DNA from: Nonomuraea montanisoli
Lineage (GTDB): Bacteria > Actinomycetota > Actinomycetes > Streptosporangiales > Streptosporangiaceae
Assembly: GCF_013363975.1 (NCBI RefSeq)
Contig: NZ_JABWGN010000013.1
Span: 113,636-177,635, forward strand
Reading direction: 5' to 3'
Length of the DNA: 64,000 nucleotides
Both the position numbers and the translations under genes were made by a program. The first letter of the stretch is position 1, and every line of letters starts with the position of its first letter. This document shows positions 18,322-28,968 of the stretch, piece by piece. Below the pieces are notes generated by a model. That model did not search any database. It was not told the origin of the DNA and saw only the letters and a program-made list of their open reading frames with translations.

Positions 18322-19071
18322 TCAGGCGGCGGCGCGGGCCGCCGGGCCCGTGACGCACCGTCCACCGCGCAGCAGCCTCTGCGCGGTGTCGCGGACCCGG
18401 GGGTCGCGCACCCGGGCCACGAACTCCTCCGGCGTGCCGCCGCACACCCGCGCCAGCTCGGCCGACGCGTCGAGCAGCGCGCCGATCAGCCGCCGCTGCG
18501 GCGCCAGGCGCATGGGCCGCCCCGCCTCGTCCGCGAGACAGCCGTGCAGGCCCTCGTACACGTGACAGGCGACCGCCCCGGCCCCCTCCAGGCGGGCGGC
18601 CGGCCCGTCGAAGGACACGGGGTGAGCGCCGGGATCGAGCACGCGCCGCCGGTAGTTGGGCTCGGTCCGGTCGAGCGCGGCGAGCTGCCTGTCGTCCACC
18701 CAGGACACGAACAGCTCGGACACGCCGGGCGCGGCCACCGGGGCGGCTGGGATGTACCCGTACCTGCTGATGTGCGCGGATACGCCCGGAGCGAGGCCGC
18801 GTACCCTCACCCGGGTGAGCGGCGCCACCGTGGGCACCCGGTGGCGCGTGAACTTGCGGTGGAGCTGGGCCGGAGCGGCGTTGGACCCCACGGCGACCAC
18901 GGCGTGCCGGGCCCGCATCGGCGCGGCCCCGCGGGCGGTCAGCCACGTGTCGATGGGCGAGCCCTCCACGTGCCAGTCGCCGTCGTGTCCGGCCAGCGGC
19001 AGGAAGCGGTGTCCGGCCAGCACGCCCGGCCCCTGCGGGAGCAGGCCGGGATAGGTGAGGGGCAGGGCCAT
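18322..19071 (-). CDS. Conserved protein, possible gamma-glutamylcyclotransferase-like fold
   Basis: About 249 residues. A motif AVVAVGSNAAPAQL near residue 60 recalls the YGSN motif of gamma-glutamylcyclotransferase-like proteins, and SELFVSWVDDRQLAALDRTE fits the same fold, but I do not recognise a defined family. I start at ATG 19071 (MALPLTYPGLL). The frame is open upstream to ATG 19176, which would add a 15-residue repeat of low-complexity character. It lies 76 bp upstream of cobQ on the same strand, possibly in its operon. Confidence 0.65.
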   Translation of the reverse strand: MALPLTYPGLLPQGPGVLAGHRFLPLAGHDGDWHVEGSPIDTWLTARGAAPMRARHAVVAVGSNAAPAQLHRKFTRHRVPTVAPLTRVRVRGLAPGVSAHISRYGYIPAAPVAAPGVSELFVSWVDDRQLAALDRTEPNYRRRVLDPGAHPVSFDGPAARLEGAGAVACHVYEGLHGCLADEAGRPMRLAPQRRLIGALLDASAELARVCGGTPEEFVARVRDPRVRDTAQRLLRGGRCVTGPAARAAA

Positions 19072-19381
19072 GGGGTCGTCGCGGGTCAGTGCCGGCGACG
19101 CGGGATGGCGGTGCGCGAGGTCGTCGCGGGCGAGAGCCGGCGACGCGGGACGGTGATGCGTGAAGTCGTGAGGCATGGGGTGGGAGCCGGGGTCGAGGTG
19201 GGCGCGGGGAGGGGCGCCGTCCGGTCACGTTCTCCCCATATTGCCTCATGCGGGAACGTGGCGCCCACCTGGGGGTGGTGATCGGCCCGGCGGCCCCGGC
19301 TTCCGGGGGAAGGGCGCGCGGCCCTAGGGTGTGGATCGCCCGCACAGGGCCGCGCACATCCGGGGACGGGAAGGGAGCGGG
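19072..19381. other. 310-bp intergenic region with a 45-bp tandem repeat
   Basis: This region separates the cobQ-side gene (minus) from the kinase gene (plus). 19076-19165 is two imperfect 45-bp copies (CGGCGACGCGGGA core in each). 19200-19380 has no frame I believe and must hold the promoters of both flanking genes, though no clear -35/-10 stands out. Confidence 0.5.
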
Positions 19382-21427
<2,046 letters not shown>

Positions 21428-21453
21428 CCGGCGTCAGGGCCGCCGGCGGGAAG

Positions 21454-21480
21454 CGCGTCTCCGAGGCCGGCCGAGACGCG
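21454..21480 (+). terminator. Hairpin after the kinase gene
   Basis: CGCGTCTC (21454-21461) and GAGACGCG (21473-21480) form an 8-bp stem with an 11-nt loop, 26 bp past the kinase stop. No T-run. Probable terminator. Confidence 0.5.
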
Positions 21481-21547
21481 GCGGACGAGACCCCGACTCA
21501 CACGGCCGGATCGGGGTAGACGGGCGCGGGTGACGAAAGGAGCACTC

Positions 21548-22441
21548 GTGCGCCGACTGGTGGCCATCGTCAACTCCTCCGCCGGGGGCACGGACGACGA
21601 CGTGCTGTCGCGGGTCCTGTCCGAGCTGGCCGGGCACGCCGACACCGTGGAGGCCCGGATCAAGGACCCGTCCGAGCTGGCCGCCCTTCTGGGTGAGCAT
21701 CCGGGACGCGACCCGGTGGTGCTCGGCGGCGACGGGTCCCTGCACTGCCTGGTGGCGGCGCTGGCCGAGCGCGGCGAGCTGGGGTCCCGCACGGTCGGGC
21801 TGGTCCCGCTGGGGACCGGCAACGACCTGGCCCGGGGAGTCGGGCTGCCGCTCGATCCCGTGGAGGCGGCCCGGGTGGCGGCCACCGGGGAGCCGCACCC
21901 GCTGGACCTGCTGCGCGACGACGACGGCGGCATCGTGGTCAACGCCGTGCACGCCGGGGTCGGGGTCGAGGCGGCCCGGACGGCCCGGCCACTCAAGCCG
22001 TTCCTGCGCCGCTTCGCCTACGCCGCCGGCAGCGTGATCGCCGGCGTGCGCACGCGCGGCGCGCCGCTGCGGGTGGAGGTGGACGGCCAGGTCGTCGCGG
22101 ACGGGCGCCGCCGCGTGCTCATGGTCGGCATCGGCAACGGCCGCACCATCGGCGGCGGCACCCCCGTCACACCCGGCGCCAGGCCCGACGACCGGCTCGC
22201 CGACGTGATGGTGTCCTTCGCCACCGGCCCGCTGCGCCGCCTGTGCTACGGCCTGCTGCTGAAGCTCGGCCGGCACACCCGGCGGACGGACGTGGTGACG
22301 GTCCGGGGCCGCGGCGTGCGCCTGTCCGGGCCCGCGGTGCACGTCAACGCCGACGGCGAGCTGACCGGCCCGTACCCCGCCCGCACCTGGACCGTCCTCC
22401 CCCACGCCTGGCGCCTGACCCTGCCCCGCCGCACCACCTGA
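21548..22441 (+). CDS. Diacylglycerol/lipid kinase family protein
   Basis: 297-residue DAGK-catalytic-domain protein (YegS/DgkB-like). It shows the nucleotide loop LGGDGSLHCLV near residue 58 and PLGTGNDLARGVGLPL, the signature of prokaryotic lipid kinases. It would phosphorylate a lipid hydroxyl at the inner membrane face. I start at GTG 21548, with AAAGGAG 6 nt upstream, rather than the in-frame GTG 21530. The alkA-like gene follows on the same strand. Confidence 0.9.
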   Translation: MRRLVAIVNSSAGGTDDDVLSRVLSELAGHADTVEARIKDPSELAALLGEHPGRDPVVLGGDGSLHCLVAALAERGELGSRTVGLVPLGTGNDLARGVGLPLDPVEAARVAATGEPHPLDLLRDDDGGIVVNAVHAGVGVEAARTARPLKPFLRRFAYAAGSVIAGVRTRGAPLRVEVDGQVVADGRRRVLMVGIGNGRTIGGGTPVTPGARPDDRLADVMVSFATGPLRRLCYGLLLKLGRHTRRTDVVTVRGRGVRLSGPAVHVNADGELTGPYPARTWTVLPHAWRLTLPRRTT

Positions 22442-22480
22442 AACCGCACCACCTGAAGTCGTACCGCCTGAAACCGTGCG
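22426..22480 (+). repeat. 15-bp imperfect tandem repeat
   Basis: Three to four imperfect copies of ACCGCACCACCTGAA-like units span the end of the lipid-kinase gene and the gap that follows. The kinase stop codon lies in the first copy. Confidence 0.7.
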
Positions 22481-22517
22481 GTCCGGAGAGGTCCGCCGGG
22501 CCTCGTAGCATGCGCGC

Positions 22518-23399
22518 ATGACCACGCACGGTTTCGGGCTCACCGCCGAGGGCCCGTTCGACTTCGCCGCCTCGCTGCGTTTCGTCGAGGACTGGCCGGC
22601 CACCAGCGCGCTGCCCTCCGACGGGCGGACGCTGCGCTTCGCCTACTGCGCGGAGGCCGACTGGCTGCCGATCGGCGTGAGCGTGACGGGCGCGCCGGGC
22701 GGGGTCGCCGTCACCACGACGCGGGCCGCGGGCCCGGCCATCCGGCGTGAGGTGGCGCGCATCCTGTCGCTCGACGTGGACGGCGCCGGGTTCGCCGAGG
22801 TCGGCGAGGCCGACCCGGTGCTCGGCGACCTCCAGCGCCGCCGCCCCGGCCTGCGGCCGGTCTGCTTCTGGAGCCCGTGGGAGGCGGCGTGCTGGGCGGT
22901 GATCGTGCAGCGCTCGTCCATGCTGATCGCGTCCCGGATCAAGCAGCGCGTCGCCGAGCGGTACGGCGCAGCGGTCACCGTGGACGGCCGGGCGTACACG
23001 GCGTTCCCGCCGCCCCTGTCGCTGGTGGACGCCGACGGCCTCGGCCTGCCCGCACAGAAGGAGGAGTGGGTGCGCGGGCTGGCCCGGGCGGCGCTCGACG
23101 GCGTCCTGACCACCGAGCACCTGCGCTCGCTCGCCCCGGAGGAGGCCCTGGCCGAGTTGCGCGCCCTGCCCGGCGTGGGGCCGTTCTCGGCCGGCCTGAT
23201 CCTGATCCGCGGGGCGGGCGCGCCCGACGCGTTCCCGGGCGACGAGCCGCGCCTGTTCGCGATCCTGCGCGAGGCGTACGGCCTGCCGGAGAACGCGCCC
23301 CCGTCCGCGTACCGGAGGCTGGCCGAGGCGTGGCGGCCCTACCGTTCCTGGGCCTCCTTCGCGTTCCGGGCCTCCACCTACGGCGTCATGGACGACTGA
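22518..23399 (+). CDS. DNA-3-methyladenine glycosylase II-like (AlkA/HhH-GPD) protein
   Basis: 293 residues. The helix-hairpin-helix LRALPGVGPFSAGLILIRG (about 213-231) is followed by FPGDEPRL, which supplies the catalytic Asp of HhH-GPD base-excision glycosylases. It probably removes alkylated or damaged bases. ATG follows GCATGCGC without a strong ribosome site. The 3' end overlaps the convergent PAP2 gene by 22 bp. Confidence 0.88.
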   Translation: MTTHGFGLTAEGPFDFAASLRFVEDWPATSALPSDGRTLRFAYCAEADWLPIGVSVTGAPGGVAVTTTRAAGPAIRREVARILSLDVDGAGFAEVGEADPVLGDLQRRRPGLRPVCFWSPWEAACWAVIVQRSSMLIASRIKQRVAERYGAAVTVDGRAYTAFPPPLSLVDADGLGLPAQKEEWVRGLARAALDGVLTTEHLRSLAPEEALAELRALPGVGPFSAGLILIRGAGAPDAFPGDEPRLFAILREAYGLPENAPPSAYRRLAEAWRPYRSWASFAFRASTYGVMDD

Positions 23400-24085
23400 G
23401 CTCCTGGCCGGACCCTCGGCCGGGAGTCGCGCGCCACGGCCCGCCCCTCGCGCCGGCGGAGGATCGCGCGGGCGGCCACCACGACGCAGACGACGCCGAG
23501 CAGCAGCCCCCAGGTGATGTCGGTGAGGAAGTGCATGCCGCGGTACAGCCGGGAGAAGGCGACGGCGAGCGGGGCGGCGATCCCCAGCGTCCAGACCACC
23601 ACCTGGAGCGCCCGGTTGCGGAGGTGCGTGGTCAGAACGAGCGCGAACCCGCAGTAGAACGCGACGGCCGCGCTGACGTGCCCGGAGGGGAAACTGGAGG
23701 TCGGCGGGGCCGGGTCGAGGTGCTCCACCGGCGGCCGGTGCCGCCCGACCACCTCGGTGACGGCCAGGAAGACCAGCGACTGGCTCCAGACGGCCACGAT
23801 CAGGAAGACCGACTCGCGCCAGCGCCCGTACGCCAGCCGGAAGGCGATCGCGGCGATCGCGGTGAGCGCCACGATGTACGGCGTGTCCGACAGGCTGCTG
23901 CCGAAGTCGGTGAGCGTGTTCCACAGCGAGGTGCGGTCGGCGGCCAGCGCCCGGCTGACCCCGGCCTCGCCGGTGGGCCAGGCGAGGATCAACTCGCCCA
24001 CGCCGTACGTCACGCCGGCCATGAGGACCAGCGGCAGTAAGATCGTCAGGGCGTAGTACTTCACGTGCTCAGTGCTTCTGGACAT
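23378..24085 (-). CDS. PAP2 superfamily membrane phosphatase
   Basis: 235 residues, about six transmembrane helices. The PAP2 motifs are GRHRP, SSFPSGHVSAA and FSRLYRGMHFLTD; the first motif lacks the usual Lys (VTEVVGRHRP), while the catalytic His residues are kept. It probably dephosphorylates phosphatidate or polyprenyl diphosphate at the outer membrane face. It starts 17 nt inside the upstream PAP2 gene, so the two are coupled. Confidence 0.9.
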   Translation of the reverse strand: MSRSTEHVKYYALTILLPLVLMAGVTYGVGELILAWPTGEAGVSRALAADRTSLWNTLTDFGSSLSDTPYIVALTAIAAIAFRLAYGRWRESVFLIVAVWSQSLVFLAVTEVVGRHRPPVEHLDPAPPTSSFPSGHVSAAVAFYCGFALVLTTHLRNRALQVVVWTLGIAAPLAVAFSRLYRGMHFLTDITWGLLLGVVCVVVAARAILRRREGRAVARDSRPRVRPGAQSSMTP

Positions 24086-24818
24086 GGCTCACCTTCACCG
24101 GTTCGGGGTCCACTCCTTCGGTCAGCGGCGAGGCGGGTCTGCGGCCCTGCTCACGCCGCCACGTCTCGAATCCCGCGGCGGTGGCGGCGACCACCGCGGC
24201 GCCCAGCACGATCCCGGCGACCACGTCGCTCACCCAGTGCACGCCGAGCGCGATCCTGGTGTAGCCGACCGACAGCACGAGGAACCAGGCGACCGCCCAG
24301 GCCACCGCCTTCCCCCAGCGGGGCAGGTGGGGCAGGAGCAGCAGGACGACCACCCCCGCGCCGAGCGTCACGTTGACCGCGTGGCCCGACGGGAAGGAGT
24401 CGCCCGGCGCCAGCGCGACGGGGTCGGGCAGGTGCGGCCGGGCCCGCGCGACGACGATCTTCAGCGCGAGGCCGAGCAGCCCGCCCACGGTCACGGTGGT
24501 GACCGCCCAGACGGCCAGCCGCGGCGCTCCCTTGTACAGCAGCCAGGCGGCGTACGCGATCACCGCGATCCGCCACGGCCACGGCCCGAACAGGTCCGTC
24601 CACACGATGAGCACCCGGGTCACGCCGGGATGGGCGAGCGCGTACGCGTGCAGCCGCTCGGCGACCCCCGCGTCCAGCCCGTTGATCGGCATCTTGGCCA
24701 CGACGAGCAGCAGGCTGAACGGGATCATGATGAGCGCCACCGCGAGGCTGGCCACCGTCAGGCGCAGCCCCAGACGACGGTCACCCTCGACGCGAGCCCT
24801 CCGCTGTCGACGTCCCAT
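24069..24818 (-). CDS. PAP2 superfamily membrane phosphatase
   Basis: 249 residues, about six transmembrane helices. All three motifs are complete: KIVVARARPHLP, SFPSGHAVNV and YTRIALGVHWVSD. First gene of a two-gene PAP2 operon, divergent from the second lipid-kinase gene across 98 bp. The substrate (phosphatidic acid, undecaprenyl diphosphate or other) is not determinable here. Confidence 0.92.
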   Translation of the reverse strand: MGRRQRRARVEGDRRLGLRLTVASLAVALIMIPFSLLLVVAKMPINGLDAGVAERLHAYALAHPGVTRVLIVWTDLFGPWPWRIAVIAYAAWLLYKGAPRLAVWAVTTVTVGGLLGLALKIVVARARPHLPDPVALAPGDSFPSGHAVNVTLGAGVVVLLLLPHLPRWGKAVAWAVAWFLVLSVGYTRIALGVHWVSDVVAGIVLGAAVVAATAAGFETWRREQGRRPASPLTEGVDPEPVKVSHVQKH

Positions 24819-24916
24819 GGTCGCGGCCCTCCTCCGATGCGCGTGGGCCGACGGCTACCCCGTCGGCGGCCGATGATTCCTGCCTGAAGGGGCGCGGCGC
24901 GGGTAGTGCCGGTGGC

Positions 24917-25828
24917 ATGTCCCCCACCGTGGCGGTCGTGGCGCACCGCAAGAAGATCCTGGGCGCGGGCCTGGACCGGCTCCGCGTGCTCATCACCGAA
25001 CAGAACGTCGGCGACCTGCTCTGGTACGAGGTGCCCAAGAGCAGGAAGGCGCCGAAGAAGGTCCGCAAGGCGCTCAAGCAGGGCGCCGAGCTGGTGTTCG
25101 TCTGGGGTGGAGACGGCATGGTGCAGCGCTGCGCCGACGCGATGGCCGGCTCCGGCGTGCCGATGGCCATCCTGCCGGCCGGCACCGCGAACCTGTTCGC
25201 GAACAACCTCGGCATCCCCATCGACCTGGAGGAGTCGGTGCGGATCGGCTTCCACGGCCGCCGCGAGAAGCTGGACCTGGGCCTGCTCAACGGCGAGCAC
25301 TTCGCGGTGATGGCGGGCGCCGGGTTCGAGGCCGAGATGATCGCCGACGCCGACGGGCAGGCCAAGAGGCGGCTCGGCAAGCTGAGCTACGTCAAGGCGG
25401 CGGTCCGGCACGTCGGCGGGCCGCTGGTGCCGATGAAGATCAAGGTGGACGGCACGACCTGGTTCGAGGGCAAGGCGAGCTGCCTGCTGCTGGGCAACGT
25501 GAGCACGATCGCCGGCGGCGTCGACGCCTTCGACGACGCCCGGCCCGACGACGGCTGGCTGGAGGTGGGCGTCTCCACGGCCAAGGGGCCGATCCAGTGG
25601 GCCCGGGTGCTCGGCAAGATGGCCGCGGGCCGTTCCGAGGAGTCGCCGTTCGTCCGGATCACCCGGGCCAGGAAGGTGTCGGCCCGGTTCGGGGCGCCCC
25701 TGACGTACGAGCTGGACGGCGGCGAACGCGAGCCCACCACCCGCCTCAAGGCCAAGGCCGTGCCGGGAGCCCTCACCCTCTGCCTGCCCGAGGACGCCCG
25801 CACGCCCGAGGACGCCCGTACGTCCTAG
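24917..25828 (+). CDS. Diacylglycerol/lipid kinase family protein
   Basis: 303-residue DAGK-domain protein, distinct from that at 21548. Motifs: VWGGDGMVQRCAD near residue 62 and LPAGTANLFANNLGIP. The C-terminus ends in a duplicated Pro-Glu-Asp-Ala-Arg-Thr unit. It is divergent from two PAP2 phosphatases that would catalyse the reverse type of reaction, suggesting a local lipid-phosphate theme. Confidence 0.9.
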   Translation: MSPTVAVVAHRKKILGAGLDRLRVLITEQNVGDLLWYEVPKSRKAPKKVRKALKQGAELVFVWGGDGMVQRCADAMAGSGVPMAILPAGTANLFANNLGIPIDLEESVRIGFHGRREKLDLGLLNGEHFAVMAGAGFEAEMIADADGQAKRRLGKLSYVKAAVRHVGGPLVPMKIKVDGTTWFEGKASCLLLGNVSTIAGGVDAFDDARPDDGWLEVGVSTAKGPIQWARVLGKMAAGRSEESPFVRITRARKVSARFGAPLTYELDGGEREPTTRLKAKAVPGALTLCLPEDARTPEDARTS

Positions 25829-25926
25829 GGGGTGTCGCGCAGCGCGATCAGCTCGTCGTTCATGGCGTCGAGGAAGGCGGGCGCCGTGCGCAGCTCCTCC
25901 GGGCTGAACCGCCTGCTGCGCTCGCT
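25825..25926 (-). pseudogene. Possible 3' remnant of an unidentified gene
   Basis: Read on the minus strand, this segment encodes a coding-like tail, SERSRRFSPEELRTAPAF… ending LIALRDTP, with a TAG at 25827-25825. The family is not recognised. The frame runs upstream into an MMPL remnant on the opposite strand, so no intact gene can be built. Confidence 0.3.
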
Positions 25927-25929
25927 GAC

Positions 25930-26048
25930 GACGCCGGTGCTCCTGGTCACCACCGGCGGGGTGATCACCTCGGCCGGTGTCGTGCTCGCCGCCACCTTCG
26001 CCGCGCTGGTGGTGATCCCGCCGGCGTTCCTCGTGCAGATCGCCTTTT
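25930..26048 (+). pseudogene. Fragment of an MMPL (RND-type) transporter
   Basis: About 40 codons read TPVLLVTTGGVITSAG then VVLAATFAALVVIP, the highly conserved segment near the C-terminus of actinobacterial MMPL transporters. Homology stops at QIAF and unrelated sequence follows; nothing upstream matches. A complete MMPL protein is about 700 residues, so this is a relic. The 335-bp gap 25829-26163 contains only this, the opposite-strand remnant and the ribosome site of the next gene. Confidence 0.6.
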
Positions 26049-26163
26049 GCGGGTCCGGAGGCCGCGTCCGCGAGGTACGTTCGCCTCAAGCCACGCGGCG
26101 AGCCCTTCCGCCTCCCCCGGTGGTCCGGTCGCGCCGCCATGTCCCTGGGCTGGAGGGTCGCTC

Positions 26164-27108
26164 GTGGCACGAACGCGCGGCAGGAAACGGGGCAACGCGG
26201 TCAACCCGCCCCCGGCGTCGGCGAAGCCGGCGCCACCGCAGGCGGTTCCACCGAGGCCGGGTTCACCGAAGCCGACGCCATCGAAGGAGCCGGAGCAGGA
26301 GCCGCAGCAGGAGCCGGCCGAGCCCGCCGCGGCCGGCAGGAGCCGGCCGGTGATCGCCTGGGTGGCCGGGATCGCCGCCGCCGTCATCGGCACCGCGTCG
26401 GGTGTCGTGTTCACCGGCTGGTTCAACTCCCTCGGCCCCGCGGCCTTCGACGGGCTCGGCGGATCCCCTCCCGTCACCGTCGCGTACGTCATGCTGCAGA
26501 ACGACGGGCTGGACCTCGCCCTGCGCGAGCCCGTGACGGCCTTCCAGGACCGGGCGATCCTGCTGGGACGGCCCGACGCCGCCCAGCGCGCGGCGTTCCT
26601 GGAGCGCTACCGGGCGGCCGGGATCGGACGGATGCAGATCACGGTCGTCCTGGAGGGCAACCGGGCGGGGCTGCGCATCGCCGACGTGCGGCCGCGCGTC
26701 CTCAGCAGCGCCCCGCCGTCCGACGCCGCCCTGCTGACGCCGTCGAGCGCGGGTGAGGCGCCCGCCATCGAGGTGGTCGCGGACCTCGACCGGCCCGTAC
26801 CGCGCCTGACCACGAAGAAGGACCCCCGCGTCCCGTACTTCTCCACCCGGCAGATCGACCTGGTCAGGGGCGAGCGGGCGACGCTGAGCATCACGGCCGC
26901 CACCACGAAGGGGTTCTACGAGTTCGAGTTCGTGGCCACGGTCGTCAGCGACGGTCACGCCGAGGAACTGCGGATCACCGCGCCGGGCGGCCGGCCGTTC
27001 CGCCTGACCGCCCGGTCCCGCGCGTACCGCGCCGTCTACCGCACCTCACCCGCCGACGGCTGGGAGCCTCCCGCGGTCTGCCGGCGCGCGGAAGGGAACG
27101 CGTGCTGA
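26164..27108 (+). CDS. Single-pass membrane protein of unknown function
   Basis: 314 residues. A Pro/Glu/Gln-rich cytoplasmic tail (1-58) leads to one transmembrane helix (VIAWVAGIAAAVIGTASGVV, about 62-83) and an extracytoplasmic domain that I do not recognise, with two Cys near the C-terminus (VCRRAEGNAC). GTG 26164 is chosen because GGAGGG lies 6 nt upstream. The stop overlaps the start of the next gene by 7 nt, so the two are an operon. Confidence 0.8.
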   Translation: MARTRGRKRGNAVNPPPASAKPAPPQAVPPRPGSPKPTPSKEPEQEPQQEPAEPAAAGRSRPVIAWVAGIAAAVIGTASGVVFTGWFNSLGPAAFDGLGGSPPVTVAYVMLQNDGLDLALREPVTAFQDRAILLGRPDAAQRAAFLERYRAAGIGRMQITVVLEGNRAGLRIADVRPRVLSSAPPSDAALLTPSSAGEAPAIEVVADLDRPVPRLTTKKDPRVPYFSTRQIDLVRGERATLSITAATTKGFYEFEFVATVVSDGHAEELRITAPGGRPFRLTARSRAYRAVYRTSPADGWEPPAVCRRAEGNAC

Positions 27109-28901
27109 GCGCCCGGGCCGTGGCGGCGTCGCTCGCCGCGGCCCTGGCGGTGTGCCTGGCGCCGGCCTCCGACTCGGCGGACGGCACGCGGCGGGCCGTG
27201 GGGTGGCGGGCGGTCTGGTCCACGACCCTCACGCAGGGCCCGGGCGGCCTCTGGCGGGACCCCGTCGCGGAGTACGTGGCCGGGGCGTCCGAGGGCGTCG
27301 TGGCTCTGGGGCTGGGACGGGGTCCGGTCGTGGTCATGGACGCGGGGACCGGCCTGATCCGGTCCCGGATCCGGCCGAAGGGCTCCGGGAACGCGCGCCG
27401 GATCTGGGTCGCCGGCGACACGCTCGTCGTCCAGCGCGGCGCCACGTCGGACTACGGAGCGGAGAGCTACCTGGCCGCGTACGACCTGCCGACGGCCGCC
27501 CCGCTGTGGGTGACGTACGTCGCGGGCGACGAGGAGCACGCCGAGGTCACGCCGCGCGGTGTCGCGATCGCGCGCCCCTCCCGCCTGGACCTGTACGACC
27601 TGCGGCGCGGGACGAGCGCGGGCGGCGTGCCGGTCCGGCCGGGCTGCGCGACGAGCATCGCGGCGGCGGGCGCGGCGGTGGCGCTGCTCAGCGGCTGCCC
27701 GGGAGAGGCACTGCGGCTGTCGGCGATCGACCCGGCCACCGGCCGGCCGCGCTGGGAACGCGCGCTCCCGTACACGACGCCGCCCGGCGACCGCGCCGAG
27801 AAGGGCATGGCGACGGAGGTGCAGGGGGCCGCCGACGGCTCCGTCCTGGTCCGGATCAACCAGACCTCGCTGCTGTACGCGCCGGACGGCCGGCCGCTGC
27901 CGGGCGTCCTCTCCCCCGCCCCGGAGGCTCGCGTCGTGACCACGGGGGGCGTGCTGGCCCACTCCTTCGCCCCCGCGGCGCCCGACGGGCGGCCGGAGTC
28001 CGTGGTCACGCAGGAGTTCGACCCGGGCGGCCGGCGGCTGCTCCGGACCCGCCGGACGGGCGCGGCGGGGCCCCTCTTCGCTGACGGCAGGACGTTCGTC
28101 GCCATGGACGTCATGGGGCGGACGCTGGGGCTCACCTGGCCGCTCCCGGCGCACCTGACGTCCGTCGACGCCGTGACCGGCGAGACCGCCGACCTCCCGC
28201 TGCCGGTCCCGCACGCGATGGCCGAACTCGTGGGGGTGGCCGGCGGTCTGGCGTTCGTGCTCGGCCCCGTTCCCGAGACCCTCGGCGGTGACGGTCCCGC
28301 CGCCCGGGTCACCGCGTACCGGCTGGTGCGGGAGGAACGGCCCCGGGCCGCGCCCCTGGGGGCGGTCGCGGCGTCGCGCTGGCCGGACGCCTGCCGCCTC
28401 CTCACCGCCGCGGACCTGGCCCCTCTCGGCGGCGGCCATCGCGCCTTCCCCCGGACGCCCGGACCGCGCCTCCCGCGGCCGCCGGGAGCGGCGGACACGG
28501 CGGGGACGACGGGCACGGCGGGCACGGCGGGGACGACGGGCACGGCGGGCACGGCGGCGCCCGGTCAGGTGGCCTGCGACTGGATCCCGTCCGCGGACGA
28601 CGGGACCGTCGTCTTCGTCTCCGTCGAGTGGGTCGCGCCCTCGGCCCGCGAGGCGCGGGAGCTGTTCGCCGCCGAGACCGCCCGGCTGAAGGCCGACGCC
28701 GGCGTCAGGGCACTCCCGGGCGGCGAGCCCGACGTCCACTTCCACGGGCTCGGCACACCTGCGGGCACGCAGTTCCACGCCCTGGTCGTCGCCGGCCCGG
28801 TCGTCGCACGGCTGATGACCCGCTCCGAGGCGGCCGTGCGGCTGCTCGGCCCCCGGCTGCGCGACAACCTGCGCGCCGCGACCTCCGCAGGCCCGCCGTG
28901 A
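27102..28901 (+). CDS. Secreted PQQ-type beta-propeller protein with DUF3558-like C-terminus
   Basis: 599 residues. A signal peptide (about 1-26, SLAAALAVCLAPASDSA) is followed by a propeller with PQQ-like blades (VVVMDAGTGLIRSRI, SAIDPATGRPRWERAL). An Ala-Gly-Thr repeat encoded by two 27-bp units (28502-28555) links to a C-terminal domain with DACRLLTAADL … VACDWIP, reminiscent of DUF3558 lipoproteins. GTG 27102 overlaps the preceding gene. It is probably exported and works with that membrane protein; the ligand is unknown. Confidence 0.82.
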   Translation: MLSARAVAASLAAALAVCLAPASDSADGTRRAVGWRAVWSTTLTQGPGGLWRDPVAEYVAGASEGVVALGLGRGPVVVMDAGTGLIRSRIRPKGSGNARRIWVAGDTLVVQRGATSDYGAESYLAAYDLPTAAPLWVTYVAGDEEHAEVTPRGVAIARPSRLDLYDLRRGTSAGGVPVRPGCATSIAAAGAAVALLSGCPGEALRLSAIDPATGRPRWERALPYTTPPGDRAEKGMATEVQGAADGSVLVRINQTSLLYAPDGRPLPGVLSPAPEARVVTTGGVLAHSFAPAAPDGRPESVVTQEFDPGGRRLLRTRRTGAAGPLFADGRTFVAMDVMGRTLGLTWPLPAHLTSVDAVTGETADLPLPVPHAMAELVGVAGGLAFVLGPVPETLGGDGPAARVTAYRLVREERPRAAPLGAVAASRWPDACRLLTAADLAPLGGGHRAFPRTPGPRLPRPPGAADTAGTTGTAGTAGTTGTAGTAAPGQVACDWIPSADDGTVVFVSVEWVAPSAREARELFAAETARLKADAGVRALPGGEPDVHFHGLGTPAGTQFHALVVAGPVVARLMTRSEAAVRLLGPRLRDNLRAATSAGPP

Positions 28902-28968
28902 CCCGCGCGCCGGAAAGATCCTCGCCCGGCGCGTGAACCGGTGCGCGGGTCCGGTCGTCTTACCAGGC

